Below, piece by piece: positions 22,782 through 38,092 of a stretch of 64,000 bases of DNA. A program made the position numbers and the translations under genes. The notes below the pieces were generated by a model, which had not been told where the DNA came from, did no database searches, and saw only the letters and a list, made by a program, of their open reading frames with translations. The stretch covers positions 15,170,768 through 15,234,767 of the forward strand of contig NC_071355.1 of NCBI RefSeq assembly GCF_943734655.1, written 5' to 3'. The stretch comes from Sabethes cyaneus. Taxonomy: Eukaryota; Arthropoda; Insecta; Diptera; Culicidae. How positions within the stretch are numbered: the stretch's first letter is position 1; each line of letters starts with the position of its first letter.

Positions 22782-22802
22782 AATCCTTCTTTATAGGTAT
22801 AG
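20693..22802 (+). mobile_element. Minisatellite/GACA element, copy A
   Basis: Begins ACTAGCTGACCCGACAAACT, with a unique head to about 21050. There follow about twelve tandem units of roughly 142 bp, each with CATGCCAAATTTGG, TTGATTAGTTCTCGAG and TTATGAGGAAATTTG, then a C-rich and A-rich linker. A distinct last unit (ATGCCGATTGGTTCAGTAG) leads to a 53-bp GACA run and the end AATCCTTCTTTATAGGTATA. There is no coding capacity. A head, then an internal GTCT/GACA microsatellite, then a short conserved tail recalls mini-me/DINE-like non-autonomous Helentron elements of Diptera. That relationship is an inference. Confidence 0.75.
22728..22780. repeat. (GACA)n microsatellite, ~13 units
   Basis: Uninterrupted GACA repeats at the same place in the element where copy B carries 2.6 kb. 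Confidence 0.95.
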
Positions 22803-22804
22803 AT

Positions 22805-22874
<70 letters not shown>
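22803..22874. repeat. (TTTA)n microsatellite between element copies
   Basis: About 18 TTTA units separate copy A from copy B. Copy A is also preceded by a TTTA run, consistent with insertion into, or generation of, TTTA tracts at the element ends. Confidence 0.95.
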
Positions 22875-27716
<4,842 letters not shown>

Positions 27717-28011
27717 ATAGTTTATTGTATCCATCCAACATCATGTCTTAATGAATAAAAATACATAAAAAATAGCACAGTACAATTATCACATTGCGAA
27801 GGAGTCAGATGCAGTGATTCTACGTGAGCAGGTGCTGGTGCTCTCGTACGACGAAACCTTGGTTGAAGCAACGATCCATTCCTCAGGAACCGCGTTGGAA
27901 CTCGGAACTCGGAAAGTTACCTGTTGAATTTTCCGGCGTCTAGTTAAAGTGTCAAGGTTGATCAGTTTACAGCGATCACGGCAAGGTGGGAGATTCAGAG
28001 GGTCACGCCAA

Positions 28012-28099
28012 GGCAAGTTGCGCAGAGCAACGCGGATGAATCGTTTTTGGATTCTGGCAAGTTGCGCAGAGCAACGCGGATGAATCGTTTTTGGATTCT
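28012..28099. repeat. 44-bp tandem duplication inside the retroelement
   Basis: Two exact 44-base copies (28012-28055 and 28056-28099). Since 44 is not a multiple of three, the duplication shifts the reading frame of the RT C-terminal region. Confidence 0.9.
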
Positions 28100-29087
28100 T
28101 TCAATTCTTAGATCCCATGTCAGTTGATTAGGGAACCAAACTAGAGCTGCGTTTTCCAGAATAGGTCGTACCAGTGAACAATACAAAGCCTTGAGACTGT
28201 GAGGGTCGTTAAAATCTTTGACTATATTGGTTATAAATCCTAATTGTCTATTAGCTTTGGCGATGATAGCTGACCGATGATTGGTCAAGGTGAGTTTTTT
28301 GTCCATCAGAACTCCCAAGTCATTGATTTATTCGACCCTGTTGAGCTTAACGCCTTCAATGTGATAGTCGAAAACTAATGGCTGTGCGGTACGGTGTAAT
28401 CTCATGACGGAACACTTTGGTAGACTGACAGTTAGTTTATTGCGTTTACACCAATCAACGAAAATATTTAGTAATCTCTGTAGATGATTGCAGTCTTCGA
28501 AACATCTCACCACAGTATACAGCTTTAGACCGCCAGCGTAAATAAGTTTACAGCCACCGTCGAGCAATAATGCAACATCGTTGAAATAAATAGTGAACAG
28601 CAGTGGTCCCAAATTACTCCCCTGGGGTACCCCACTTAGGTTACCAAATGGCTATGAAATACATGCACCCATTTTTACACGTAGCGTTCTATCGCTAAGA
28701 TGAGTTGAGCCATTCAATCAAGCAATCAGAGGTTCCAAGACGACGTAGCTTGTGCGAAAGAATGCGATGATCTTTTCTGTCAAAAGCTGCTTCGAGGTCA
28801 GTATAAATCACGTCAACCTCTCGATTCAATATGTGCAAAACAAGTAGTAACTGAACGGCCAGGCATGAATCCATGTTGGTCTGCAGAGATGTAACATTTT
28901 GCGCTGGATAGGAAACGAAACAATTATTTCGAATAATTTCGATGCTGTCGAGAGATTGGTAATTCCACGATAATTGCGAACATTTCTTCTATCACTTTTT
29001 TTGAACACGGGGAACATTAGTGATTGTTTCCAGATTTTTGGGAATTTACGTTGTTTGAAAGAGCAATTGAATATCACGTTAAGTGGG

Positions 29088-29199
29088 TACCCAAGTAACA
29101 ATTTGGGTTTTATTACACTCTTATGATGGCATTTAAGACCAAAATTGGTCTTGAAGACCACCATAAGAGTACAATAAAACTCACGTTGTTGCTTGGGTA
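29088..29199. mobile_element. 108-bp palindromic MITE with TA duplication
   Basis: The element at 29090-29197 starts CCCAAGTAACAA and ends TTGTTGCTTGGG, with the arms largely complementary throughout. It is flanked by TA at 29088-29089 and 29198-29199. Removing it with one TA rejoins the interrupted RT frame in register, which proves it inserted into the retroelement. A TA target points to Tc1/mariner-type mobilisation. Confidence 0.8.
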
Positions 29200-30479
29200 G
29201 GCAAGCGATGTGGCGCATCGTCGATAAACAGCCGCAGGAATTCTATCAGGACCAGGTGAAAAAGAATTCTTCATTTTCTTTATTCCAGCCAGAATCATGG
29301 GTTGAGTAATCTCAAACGTATTTAAAACAAATATGTTAGCAGGTAAGTCAGTAACTACTTGTTCAACTTTTAGGTCAGAAGCAACGCACGCTGCAAAGAC
29401 AGAGGCAAAGAATCTAGTAAATTGCTCGCAGGTTTCTGATTCCGAAGACGATTGTTCATCATCGATAAACGTGAGTGATGGAATGGCTGAGTTTTTCCTC
29501 TTCGAGTTAACGAAATTCCAGAAGCATTTTGGATTACGCCTCAAATTAGATTGCACTCTCAATACATATGATTTATATAGTTTGAGTTTAGTTTCCGGCA
29601 GGCATTGCTAGCAGACCGAAACGCACTCTTTGATTTTGCGGAACGGCAACGCCGAAGTCGACGCTGAAGGGCATTACGTACTCGTTTTAATCTTCCCAAT
29701 TCAACGGGTGAACGAGGACTTTTCCTAACTGGTACGTTCGATGATAACCATTCATCGCGACTTTTGTCCGGTGGCAAATATATACAGCGTATAACAAAAG
29801 TTTCTTTCCACGAATCATTGTTGTAACACATACCAGCTCAAGTGTTGAGCCGTTACGCGTCTCTATGAGTGAGCTGACATACTTTACAGCGACTGCAATT
29901 AGGACTCCACCCAAAGCTAGTCTTATGGCTATTACGAGGTGAGCGGTCACAGTGGTAAACATTGAAAGCGGAGCCAAATAGTTGCACAGAGTATATAGAG
30001 TCATGCAGGCCGGATTCTGTTAAAATAATGACGTCATAACGCGCAGTCGATTGATGCTAGGAACAAGACGTCGATTTTTGTCCTTAGTCCCCTCGCATTC
30101 TGGTAATAGATCCGTACCTCGTCAGTGCGAAATTCGTGCTGCAACGTACAACAACTAGATGCCGGATTGTTTATAATAATAGAAGAATACTCGCCTTTGG
30201 CAGAAACACGAGGGTTTCTACCGTCCACAGGTAAAAGCATATTCGTAGTGTCATTTAAATTGCATCGAGCGGGTTTAGCCAGATACCGCCGTTCCTCCAT
30301 ATCTGTGTTTTGACACATCGACGAATTCCCGAAACAATAATCCACGCGACCAGACAGATGGCATCAGCGCCACTTGTTTAAATATATGGGAATATTTGAC
30401 TTTGAAACTTTTTGTTAATTTTTAATCTATCGTGATTCAAAAAGAAAATTATAATAGAAACCACATAATTGATACATCT

Positions 30480-30620
30480 GTTTTAAGTCATTCGGTATTC
30501 AAACCATAAAAATCCTCCTAGCTCCTAGTGTTCAAAATCTTTCATATTTTCGTGACGGTAACTAGAATCTAAATTATGTAATGACACCCTACGGTAAGAC
30601 GTAGTCCTACGTTCTTATTT
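30480..30620 (+). repeat. Terminal segment of a dispersed repeat
   Basis: Matches 61610-61705: AAAATCTTTCAT, TTTTCGTGACG, AATGACACCCTA, GTAAGACGTAGTCCTACGT. The end word is palindromic and is related to the GTGACGTAGGACTA word at the left end of the H3-bearing repeats. Confidence 0.7.
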
Positions 30621-30734
30621 TAAAAAAGAATGGACATTTACTACTGCTCGTGTTGTGCACACTTCGGCGGACTTTGGGAGGCAAACGTGAAATACAGGGA
30701 ATCATATTTGAACAAAATTTTAAAAACAGCCCCG

Positions 30735-30885
30735 TTAGCTTCGAGGTACGATGCTAATCTAGCAAGCCAGTCGTCGCAGGTTCCAATCTCGACTAGAGGC
30801 GGTACTTCTGAAGTTAATAATATCGTTGCACTAGCCCCGTAATTGTCCCGCACACTGGCTCGCCTCACTTTAGCTGAATTTACAA
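30735..30885 (+). mobile_element. SINE copy (same family as 7.7 kb)
   Basis: GCTTCGAGGTACGATGC, AAGCCAGTCGTCGCAGG, B-box-like GTTCCAATCTCG and CGTTGCACTAGCCCCGTAAT match the other copies. The tail after about 30860 is not recognisable, so it is probably 3' truncated. Confidence 0.7.
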
Positions 30886-31204
30886 CTCTGCTAATGCCAG
30901 TCAAAGCTGTACTTGAAGCTGTACGGTCGTAATTCGCACACTTAAGTGATTAATGTTAATATTAATTTGTGTCTCAATTTGTTACTGGAAACTCGGCTAC
31001 AGTAGTCCGGTTGATAGGAGGTAGCGTTGCGACGCACAGAAGCTCAAAACAGATAGGATTGTCGGTGAATTGGTTTCGCCATTTAGGATTTTTACTACAC
31101 ATACAGCTTGCTGAACCTTCCACCGCCGCTCGAGTGTTTAAACCCAGAAGACGACAACGATTGGGATACGGTAGTAAATTTCCTGAATCATCACAAGGTA
31201 AATC

Positions 31205-31920
31205 TCATAGCGCAAGCAGATTCCATACCAGCTGATAAGGACACCAAATTATGTAGGCATTTTTGATCAGTGGACCTAACAGGGAACAGTACAGCGCCGT
31301 TGAACAGTGAGGATCACTAAAATCACGAGCAATCTTGGCGATGAAACCAAGCTGTCGGGGAGCTTTCGATATTTCCGTTGGTGCGATGTAAATTGAACGA
31401 CAATTTGGTATCAAGCAGTGCTCCGAGGTCATTGATTTGGTCGACACTTGAGATTACCTGTTCATTTATTTGGCAGTGGAAGCAGATCTAACTAGCGATG
31501 CGATGGAAAGTCATTAATTCCGGCACTTTGGGATGCTGATGACCAGCCAGTTTTTCCTACACCAGTCTGCGACCATATCCAAAGCCTCTGAAGCCGCATG
31601 CAATCATCTATAGAACTAATTGGTGAACACGTTTTCAAGTCATCAGTATATGCACATTAGTTTGCATCCAACTCTAAGGCGAGGTGATATCAATGAAAAA
31701 TAGCACACACAGGAGAGGCTCCATGTTGCTGCCTTGAGGTACACCCGACAAGTTAGTTAACCGGAAAGAGAAACAGGAGTCAAGCTGCACACGCAGAACT
31801 CCGAGATCCGCCAAGTAGCAAAATTTTCTGCAGTAGTATTTCATGGTTAATACGATCGAACGCTGCTTACAGATCAGTATAGACTACGTCTATTACGCTT
31901 GCTGTTCCATATGAGAAATC
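31205..31920 (-). pseudogene. Non-LTR reverse-transcriptase fragment
   Basis: Reading down from about 31915: a broken AAFDRINHEILL segment, SGVPQGSNMGPLL-type residues near 31740 and a YTDDLK-like catalytic region near 31640. Then comes QLGFIAKIARDFSDPH and ALYCSLLGPLI, ending about 31205. Multiple stops and shifts are present. It belongs to the same group as the element at 27.8-30.3 kb but is more decayed. The upstream side is replaced by the GGGATT array. Confidence 0.8.
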
Positions 31921-32135
31921 CAGAAGGTTCGTGCTTGCGGACTGACCAGGCAAAAATGCTTGTTGGTCGGTGGAAATAGAACATTTAGTTTTGAAATTTT
32001 TACTTCGATTTCCACCTTATTTTCTCTTTCGATTTTGCTTTTGATTTCAGGTTTGACTATGATATCGATTTGGATTTCGAATTCAACGTTGATTTCAATT
32101 TCCGTTACGATTTCGATCGCGATTTCGACTTTGGC

Positions 32136-32936
32136 ATTGGGATTGGGATTGAGATTGGGATTGGGATTGGGATTGGGATTGGGATTGGGATTGAGATTGG
32201 GATTGGGATTGGGATTGGGATTGGGATTGGGATTGGGATTGGGATTGGGATTGGGATTGGGATTGGGATTGGGATTGGGATTGGGATTGGGCTTGGGATT
32301 GGGATTGGGATTGGGATTGGGATTGGGATTGGGATTGGGATTGGGATTGGGATTGGGATTGGGATTGGGATTGGGATTGGGATTGGGATTGGGATTGGGA
32401 TTGGGATTGGGATTGGGATTGGGATTGGGATTGGGATTGGGATTGGGATTGGGATTGGGATTGGGATTGGGATTGGGATTGGGATTGGGATTGGGATTGG
32501 GATTGGGATTGGGATTGGGATTGGGATTGGGATTGGGATTGGGATTGGGATTGGGATTGGGATTGGGATTGGGATTGGGATTGGGATTGGGATTGGGATT
32601 GGGATTGGGATTGGGATTGGGATTGGGATTGGGATTGGGATTGGGATTGGGATTGGGATTGGGATTGGGATTGGGATTGGGATTGGGATTGGGATTGGGA
32701 TTGGGATTGGGATTGGGATTGGGATTGGGATTGGGATTGGGATTGGGATTGGGATTGGGATTGGGATTGGGATTGGGATTGGGATTGGGATTGGGATTGG
32801 GATTGGGATTGGGATTGGGATTGGGATTGGGATTGGGATTGGGATTGGGATTGGGATTGGGATTGGGATTGGGATTGGGATTGGGATTGGGATTGGGATT
32901 GGGATTGGGATTGGGATTGGGATTGGGATTGGGATT
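32136..32936. repeat. ~800-bp (GGGATT)n hexanucleotide satellite
   Basis: About 133 GGGATT units with only a few variants (GAGATT near 32150 and 32190, GGGCTT near 32290). The left flank degenerates through GATTTCGATTTGG-like words, as if the array grew from an AT-rich hexamer-like region. Long Asn-Pro, Gly-Ile and Gly-Leu frames over it are artefacts. The G-triplet spacing makes the + strand a strong G-quadruplex candidate. Confidence 0.97.
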
Positions 32937-32939
32937 TTC

Positions 32940-33852
32940 CATCAACTGTTTTCGCTCATGTTAATGAACTCAAAAATAATCGTTGTTAACATTCGTAAGA
33001 AATGATTCCTTAAATAGGACTTCTGAGGATTTGTAATTTTATCATAAGCTGAATCATTCTACATATTATATCATGCAGCCATGCCACCATTCTTCACTCG
33101 GAGAGATACAAATTTAAATCTCCGCCAGTGTGTTAGAAATTGCCTCGAGTTCGATAGCATGTCGAATACATCAACATTGGAAACCTATTATCTTTCGATG
33201 CAATTACCGGAAAATCCTACCGAAAACCAGCACGTGAATAATTGCGGTTTCGCAACAACCAACCTGCTGCAGAGATGATACCACTACGTACGCTCTGTTC
33301 TGCACTGCAACGGCGGCGATAACAGCAGCCTGTATGTATGTAGGTAGGATCCTTCAGAGTAGCATGCCCAAATCGTGCCTGGTGCCGATATTTTATCCGA
33401 AATCAGGTCATCCCATCAACCGAAAGTTATCTTTTAGTATGTTAGCTTAGCCAAATATGCTGTGTGCACTGCAGGAGAAACTTTAGCTCATCGCAAAGAT
33501 AACATTTTAACGCGTGTGTTGAATATCTCGTTATAGGGCAAAGTTTTCGTTAAAATAATGCATCAAATGATGCAGTATGTAATTTCAGGTACGATAATAT
33601 GAGCAGAAGAAAAAGTTTTGCCCCGGGGAAAATAAACTGAGATCTCAAGCAACCCTCTAAATCAATTTAATTATTTCTGCTTAAAGTGCAGAGAATTGAT
33701 TTCAAGCTGTGCCAACATCGAACAAAAACTTCAAAGCGAAAGCACTTTCTATGCAGTTTCCGCAATCCGTGCGGCAAACGTCAAACTGAAAGTAACTGCT
33801 TGACCGCGTAATTTTCCTTTCCATCATTGTTTCAAAAGAAGCTTCAAAAGTC
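32940..33852. other. Unrecognised DNA, possible intron
   Basis: No gene or repeat was identified. If the exon at 33859-34102 is real, this is the start of its first intron (- strand). Confidence 0.4.
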
Positions 33853-33858
33853 ACTTAC

Positions 33859-34102
33859 CATAATGATGCACCCGGTGGTCCAGCTCTTGGTCTTGAGTGC
33901 CTCCTCTTCCTGCTCCTGCTCCTGCTCCCCCAGCTAGCAGCGCGGGAGAGGCAACGGCAGCCGTTACAAGGCCTTGGTCAATTCCTTTTCTGTGCACCGG
34001 CGCCGGATCTGCTTCGGCTATCACTTGGTTCAACGTCACTAGTAGCAGAGCCATCGGAAAAGTTTGCATTACCGTCACCGGTCGCGGTTTTGTTCTACTC
34101 AT
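33859..34102 (-). CDS. First exon of an unidentified secreted protein
   Basis: This exon encodes 81 residues plus one base. The ATG at 34102-34100 sits in a good context (CACAATGAG), 23 bases after the predicted start site. A basic N-terminus (MSRTKPRPV) is followed by a hydrophobic stretch at residues 14-29 and a plausible signal-peptidase site after VIA-29. After that comes EADPAPVHRKG, an Ala/Gly-rich segment (47-67) and DQELDHRVHHY. The coding region ends at a consensus donor, G/GTAAGTGAC (intron bases 33858-33853), in phase 1. A second Met at residue 12 could be used instead. I do not recognise the family, and no later exon was found in the window, so the first intron may be long. Not excluded: a short non-conserved peptide or a chance frame. 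Confidence 0.5.
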
Positions 34103-34124
34103 TGTGCGATTTGTTCAGATTTAC

Positions 34125-34155
34125 TGACTCGAATCGGGCGGCGAACACGTTTATA
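34125..34155 (-). promoter_or_regulatory. TATA box and initiator of the secreted-protein exon
   Basis: On the - strand TATAAA occupies 34155-34150, and an arthropod initiator TCAGT places the start site at 34125, 30 bases downstream. This is the canonical TATA-Inr spacing, and the ATG follows after a 23-base leader. Confidence 0.55.
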
Positions 34156-34159
34156 ACGG

Positions 34160-36180
34160 AGCACTTTATTTGATTTCGGTAATGTTCTTCTGTGATTCGG
34201 AATTCATTTGTTTATTTTATTTTTTGGGTTGTTGGTCCTTTCCTACACTGCTTGTATCGTGACAAATATGGGCTCGTTACGATGATGCTTGTTTTCTATG
34301 GTGACACGCTCCGGCAGGCGCGGCACTGTTTTTTTCCTTGGTACAGATTTATCGCCTTCATTAGGAAAACTTCCCCGGCGCGTGTTGCACAGTTTCATGT
34401 TCTCAGTATTATTTGATGAACGAGGCGGTAACTGGCCAGTGGAAAGACATAAAGGTAAAAAATTAGGCAAAATAAAAAGTGGCATTAATAATGATATATT
34501 TTCACGCTTTTCTTTTTGTTTTTACGGCACGTCATTCTTCGGCTTTTCTTTAAACTCATTTGTCGAGAACGGATGATGTTGGGTCGCTGGGACCGTCGTG
34601 CAAACGGGCTAAGCCCGAAAGCCTACCACCGATGAAGGGGACAAAAAATATATGAACACAAATAAAATAAATCACAATTTTCCCTCGGCACTTCGCACAG
34701 CCGGTCGCGTGGTCAGGCTGATCTAGTGTTTCCTTGCCACGCCGTCTTTCAGGACGAACCTGATTGTGACTAATGGACGGTAATTTCTCCCAGGTTGACT
34801 GAAGAGGAAAACTCTTCTTCTTCGGTGGAAACTCTTCACACCTGAAAACGTCGCACCAAAGCACTTCTGAACCACTCTCGTACCAACCCGGCCGGCCCCG
34901 GTAATGGAGGTAACAACAAGACGATGACGTCGTCGACGACGACAACGACGACGAAGCTCTAGGATTCACTTGAGATCTCACTTTTCTTCTCTTCACTGCA
35001 CTCTTGACGGCAGACGGTGGCGTTTGCTGACCTGGAAGAAAATTGCAGAAATATAGATATAAATTAGCATGGAAATATTTGCCGTTCAGCGAGGATGGTC
35101 GTCGTCGGAGCCCCTTTCCCTTCTTCCCCGACAGCTGCTAGCAGATGATGAGCAAATGACTCGTTTTGTGCTGTCACATTAACACAGTGCAGTGGTTCGG
35201 GATGAAGCTAGGACTACAGTACCTAATTGAGAAACTGCAGAATGGAACAATCGGCAACGAATTGAATAGTGTGGGTGTGCTTTATACATCTTAGGATAGC
35301 TTCATCTTTTACCTTCTTGCAGTTCAGCAGTAGAATATTGCCGGCTATTTTTTCCAAGTACCTTAGATACATTTTTTTCGACAGAATGTCTTATCAGCAT
35401 GATTTTAATAGTTGTCTAGATATTCGTATCATCATGAAAAGATCGTATAGCGCAGTCCTATGCTTACAAAAAAATTGCAAGAGTATTTGGCTCGAAAGTG
35501 CTTATCAACCGGTCCTTTCTTCTAACTAACCTTTTGTCAGAAGCAGAATTTTCCTTTAAAAGTTAGAAAAAAATGGATGAATCAAAATCAGTTTGTTAAC
35601 AACTTAAAGAACTACGGAAAAATGACTTGGAACTGTTGGCAAGTAAAATCGTCGATTGAATTATTCTAAACTTTCAGTAATTTTCTCAATATGTTTGCAT
35701 TGATCGATCGAATAATTTTCTATGTATCGACTTTAATAAAGAAAACTTGGATTTTTAAGTAAGTGCTACTGAAAAATTACTAGCACCAACATCACTTTTA
35801 TCATATTAGTAGTGCAGCTGTACTTACGCTGCAATCAAACGCTCGCTGTTGAAAATTTAGTTGAAATCTTTGAAGTCATTTTGTTCGGCGATTTCTTATT
35901 TTAACAAGCACAACTAGTTTTTCTTCCTAGTAATCAATGACAAATAAGCATTGTCAACACTATACGGGGGTTAGCAGTAAAGTAGCTGTCGCCAGATGTA
36001 CGATGGGAATCGCTCCAAGCAACACTGGCGTGCCCAGACTACAACAGAAAGTGCGGCACCAACCGGTTAAAAGTTTATTTTAATCTGGAATGGAAGACAC
36101 AAGCAATCAAGTAGGATGGCCGATTTATGTTATAGAGAAAGGTGGGACACAGTCTCCAGCTAGCAGCTCATCCGAGGACT
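34160..36180. other. Mostly unrecognised DNA
   Basis: A 146-codon - strand frame at 34556-34996 is preceded by a possible acceptor (TTTTCTTCCAG near 35030). It has a Ser run from GTC/GAC triplets and no domain, so it is more likely untranslated or chance. A ~35-base piece at 35990-36025 (GATGTACGATGGGAATCGCT) matches the RTE-like element near 3180-3215. Nothing else was identified. Confidence 0.4.
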
Positions 36181-36600
36181 TGAAATTGAACACGAAATTG
36201 GACTTGAGCTAGTGCGAAAATTGGGCATTGAAGTTGAATTTAAATTCCAATTGAACTTGAAATTTTATTTAAAATTGGACATTGATTCTGAATTTGGACT
36301 TTAAATTAGGCATTAGACAGGATTTGATATGGGCCCTGGAATTAAACTTAAAATAGAACTTGAAATTGGACATGACATTAGATTTAAAATTGGTTGTAAA
36401 TTACATTTAAATTGGACATGGGATTACACTTGGAATTACATTTGTTTGACTTGAATCGCAGTTTAAATTTGACTTGAACTTGAAATTAAATTAGAATTTA
36501 AATTGGATTTTAAATCGGCAATCCTTGGCTTGGACTATAAATTGAACTTGACGTTGATCCATTAAATTAGACTTGAAGTTGGACACGAAATTTTACTTGA
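36180..36600 (+). repeat. Degenerate 12-bp repeats (TTGGACTTGAAA type)
   Basis: The clearest block of this family: words like GACTTGAAATTGGAC and TTTAAATTGG at about 12-base period. It ends at ACGAAATTTTACTTGAAG, where the pyrimidine block begins. Confidence 0.7.
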
Positions 36601-37296
36601 AGTTAGGATCGACATTTTTCGTCTTACTCTTACTCTCACACGTTTTTCCTCTTTTTTGTCTCTTTTTTCTCGTTTCCAGTCCCGTTTTTCTACTTTCGGT
36701 TCCGTTTCTTCTTTTCTTCCATTTTTTCTCTTTTTTTATTGTTTTTGTTTTTACTTTTTGCTCCTGACTCTTTTAAATGTTCTGTTTTTTATTTTTTTTG
36801 GCTACCATTATTCTTCGGTCTTCCTTTTTTATCTCCCATTCTTCGTTTTTTTCTCTCCAGTTTCTCCTTGTTTTTTTCCTGTTGTACTCTCTTTCTTTCT
36901 CTGTCCCATCACCCCATACCATTCCTATTTCCCATTATCATTTTGATCCTTTCTTTCTCCTGTTATATCCCGTTTGAGCCCTTTCTTCCGATTTCGGCGT
37001 TTCTTCTACAGGTTTTATTCTCACTATCCTTCTTTTCTCTTTTAGTTTCTCTTGTTTTCTATTCTGTTTTCCTTTTGGTCCCTCGTTTTTCTCTTATTAT
37101 TTCCTGTTTTCCCACCTTTTCTGTCACGTTTCTTTCCTTTTCCAATGCCGTCTTTCCTCTATTTGTTTCGTTATCCCTTCTTTTTTTCTCTGGTTTTTCT
37201 TGTTTTTTCTACCCGTTGTTTCCCCTTTTTCTTGTTTTCCTGTCCCGTTTTTCGATCTTCTTAGTCTGATGTTTTTGTCTGATCTGTTTTCTATTT

Positions 37297-38092
37297 CGAA
37301 AACTGGTTTGAAAATTCGGGGGGCAAAAAAATAATTTGTAGGATGTGAGTTAGGCCATTACAAATATTTTATAAAGTTTTTGTCCTTCCGGTGTTCGGCC
37401 ACTGAAGGGGGGGCAAAAAAAAACAAAGTGAATTTTTTATTCGAGCAAAAAAAACATGGATTTTAAGAATTTTTATTTAAGGTTTAAACGTTAAAACCGA
37501 ATCTATTCTTGCTTATAATATATACGTTATTATTTTCTATGCAAAAATATACGAAAAAAGACAAAAACGAAGGAAAATTTTTTTGGACGATTTTCGGAAA
37601 TTCCATTGTTCGAATTTCCATTTCTGTTTCGTGCTAGAAGCGTTAATTCAACTCGGAGACTCATTTTTCGAGTTTTTCAGACTGTAGAGCCCACAGACAA
37701 TTGATTTAATAAAAAGAGATTTGATTCATATCCTACAAATTATTTTTTTGCCCCCCGATTTTTCAAGCCAATTTCCAAGGAGAGGGGGTGACAAAAACTT
37801 TAAATATGATTTGCAATGGCCTTAATTTTTTTTATAAAATCAATTGTCCGTAGGCTCTGTAGCCTGAAAAAATCGAAAAATGAATTTACTATTTGAGTTA
37901 ACGCTTCAAACACGAAGTAGAAATGGAAATTCAAACAGTGGAATTTCCTAAAATCAGCCAAAACATTTTTCTTTCGTTTTTTTTCATTTTTTTGGTAGAT
38001 TTTTGCATGGAAAATTACAACATATATATTAAAAGCAAGAATAGATTTGGGTTTCACGTTTAAACTTTAAGTAAATTTTTTTTCGTTTTGCC
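37297..38092 (-). mobile_element. Harbinger-like MITE, split host copy
   Basis: Pieces 37297-37352 and 37825-38092 form one copy of the MITE family in reverse orientation. It is interrupted by the younger + copy at 37353-37821. Both ends of the host copy are truncated. Confidence 0.75.
37350..37824 (+). mobile_element. PIF/Harbinger-like MITE, nested copy
   Basis: The element at 37353-37821 (469 bp) has TIRs of about 33 bases: GGCCATTACAAATATTTTAT on the left, and the complement of GGCCATTGCAAATCATATTT on the right. The target duplication is TTA (37350-37352 and 37822-37824). A TTA duplication with GGCC-type ends fits PIF/Harbinger (Tourist-like). It is non-coding. It lies inside a reverse copy of its own family. 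Confidence 0.8.

Larger units (their letters stand above)
27789..30345 (-). pseudogene. Decayed Jockey/CR1-type non-LTR retrotransposon
   Basis: A single degraded element is readable from 30345 down to 27789. The endonuclease start (RIYYQNARGLRTKID) and GGVLIAV come first, then a basic linker with RNALQRRLRR. The RT follows: WKQSLMFPVFKKSDRRNVRN, VIYTDLEAAFDR near 28800, SGVPQGSNLGPLLF near 28620. Last is a C-terminal region (YCSLVRPILENAALVW, then LPPCRDRCKLINLDTL). Breaks are several frameshifts and stops, a 44-bp tandem duplication (28012-28099), a MITE in the RT (29090-29197), and loss of both catalytic aspartates (YAGG instead of YADD, near 28529-28540). The 3' side ends in an AATAAA-like A/T-rich tail by about 27720. 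Confidence 0.9.

Noticed and set aside
32136..32936. Telomere
   Set aside because: The unit is GGGATT, not the insect TTAGG, and the array is internal with unrelated DNA on both sides.
31893..33005. Asn-Pro, Gly-Ile and Gly-Leu repeat proteins
   Set aside because: Frames over the (GGGATT)n array. Flanking codons are not conserved coding sequence.
34556..34996. 146-codon - strand frame with a possible upstream acceptor
   Set aside because: No domain, Ser run due to GTC/GAC triplets, and the better promoter and ATG lie downstream at 34125-34102.
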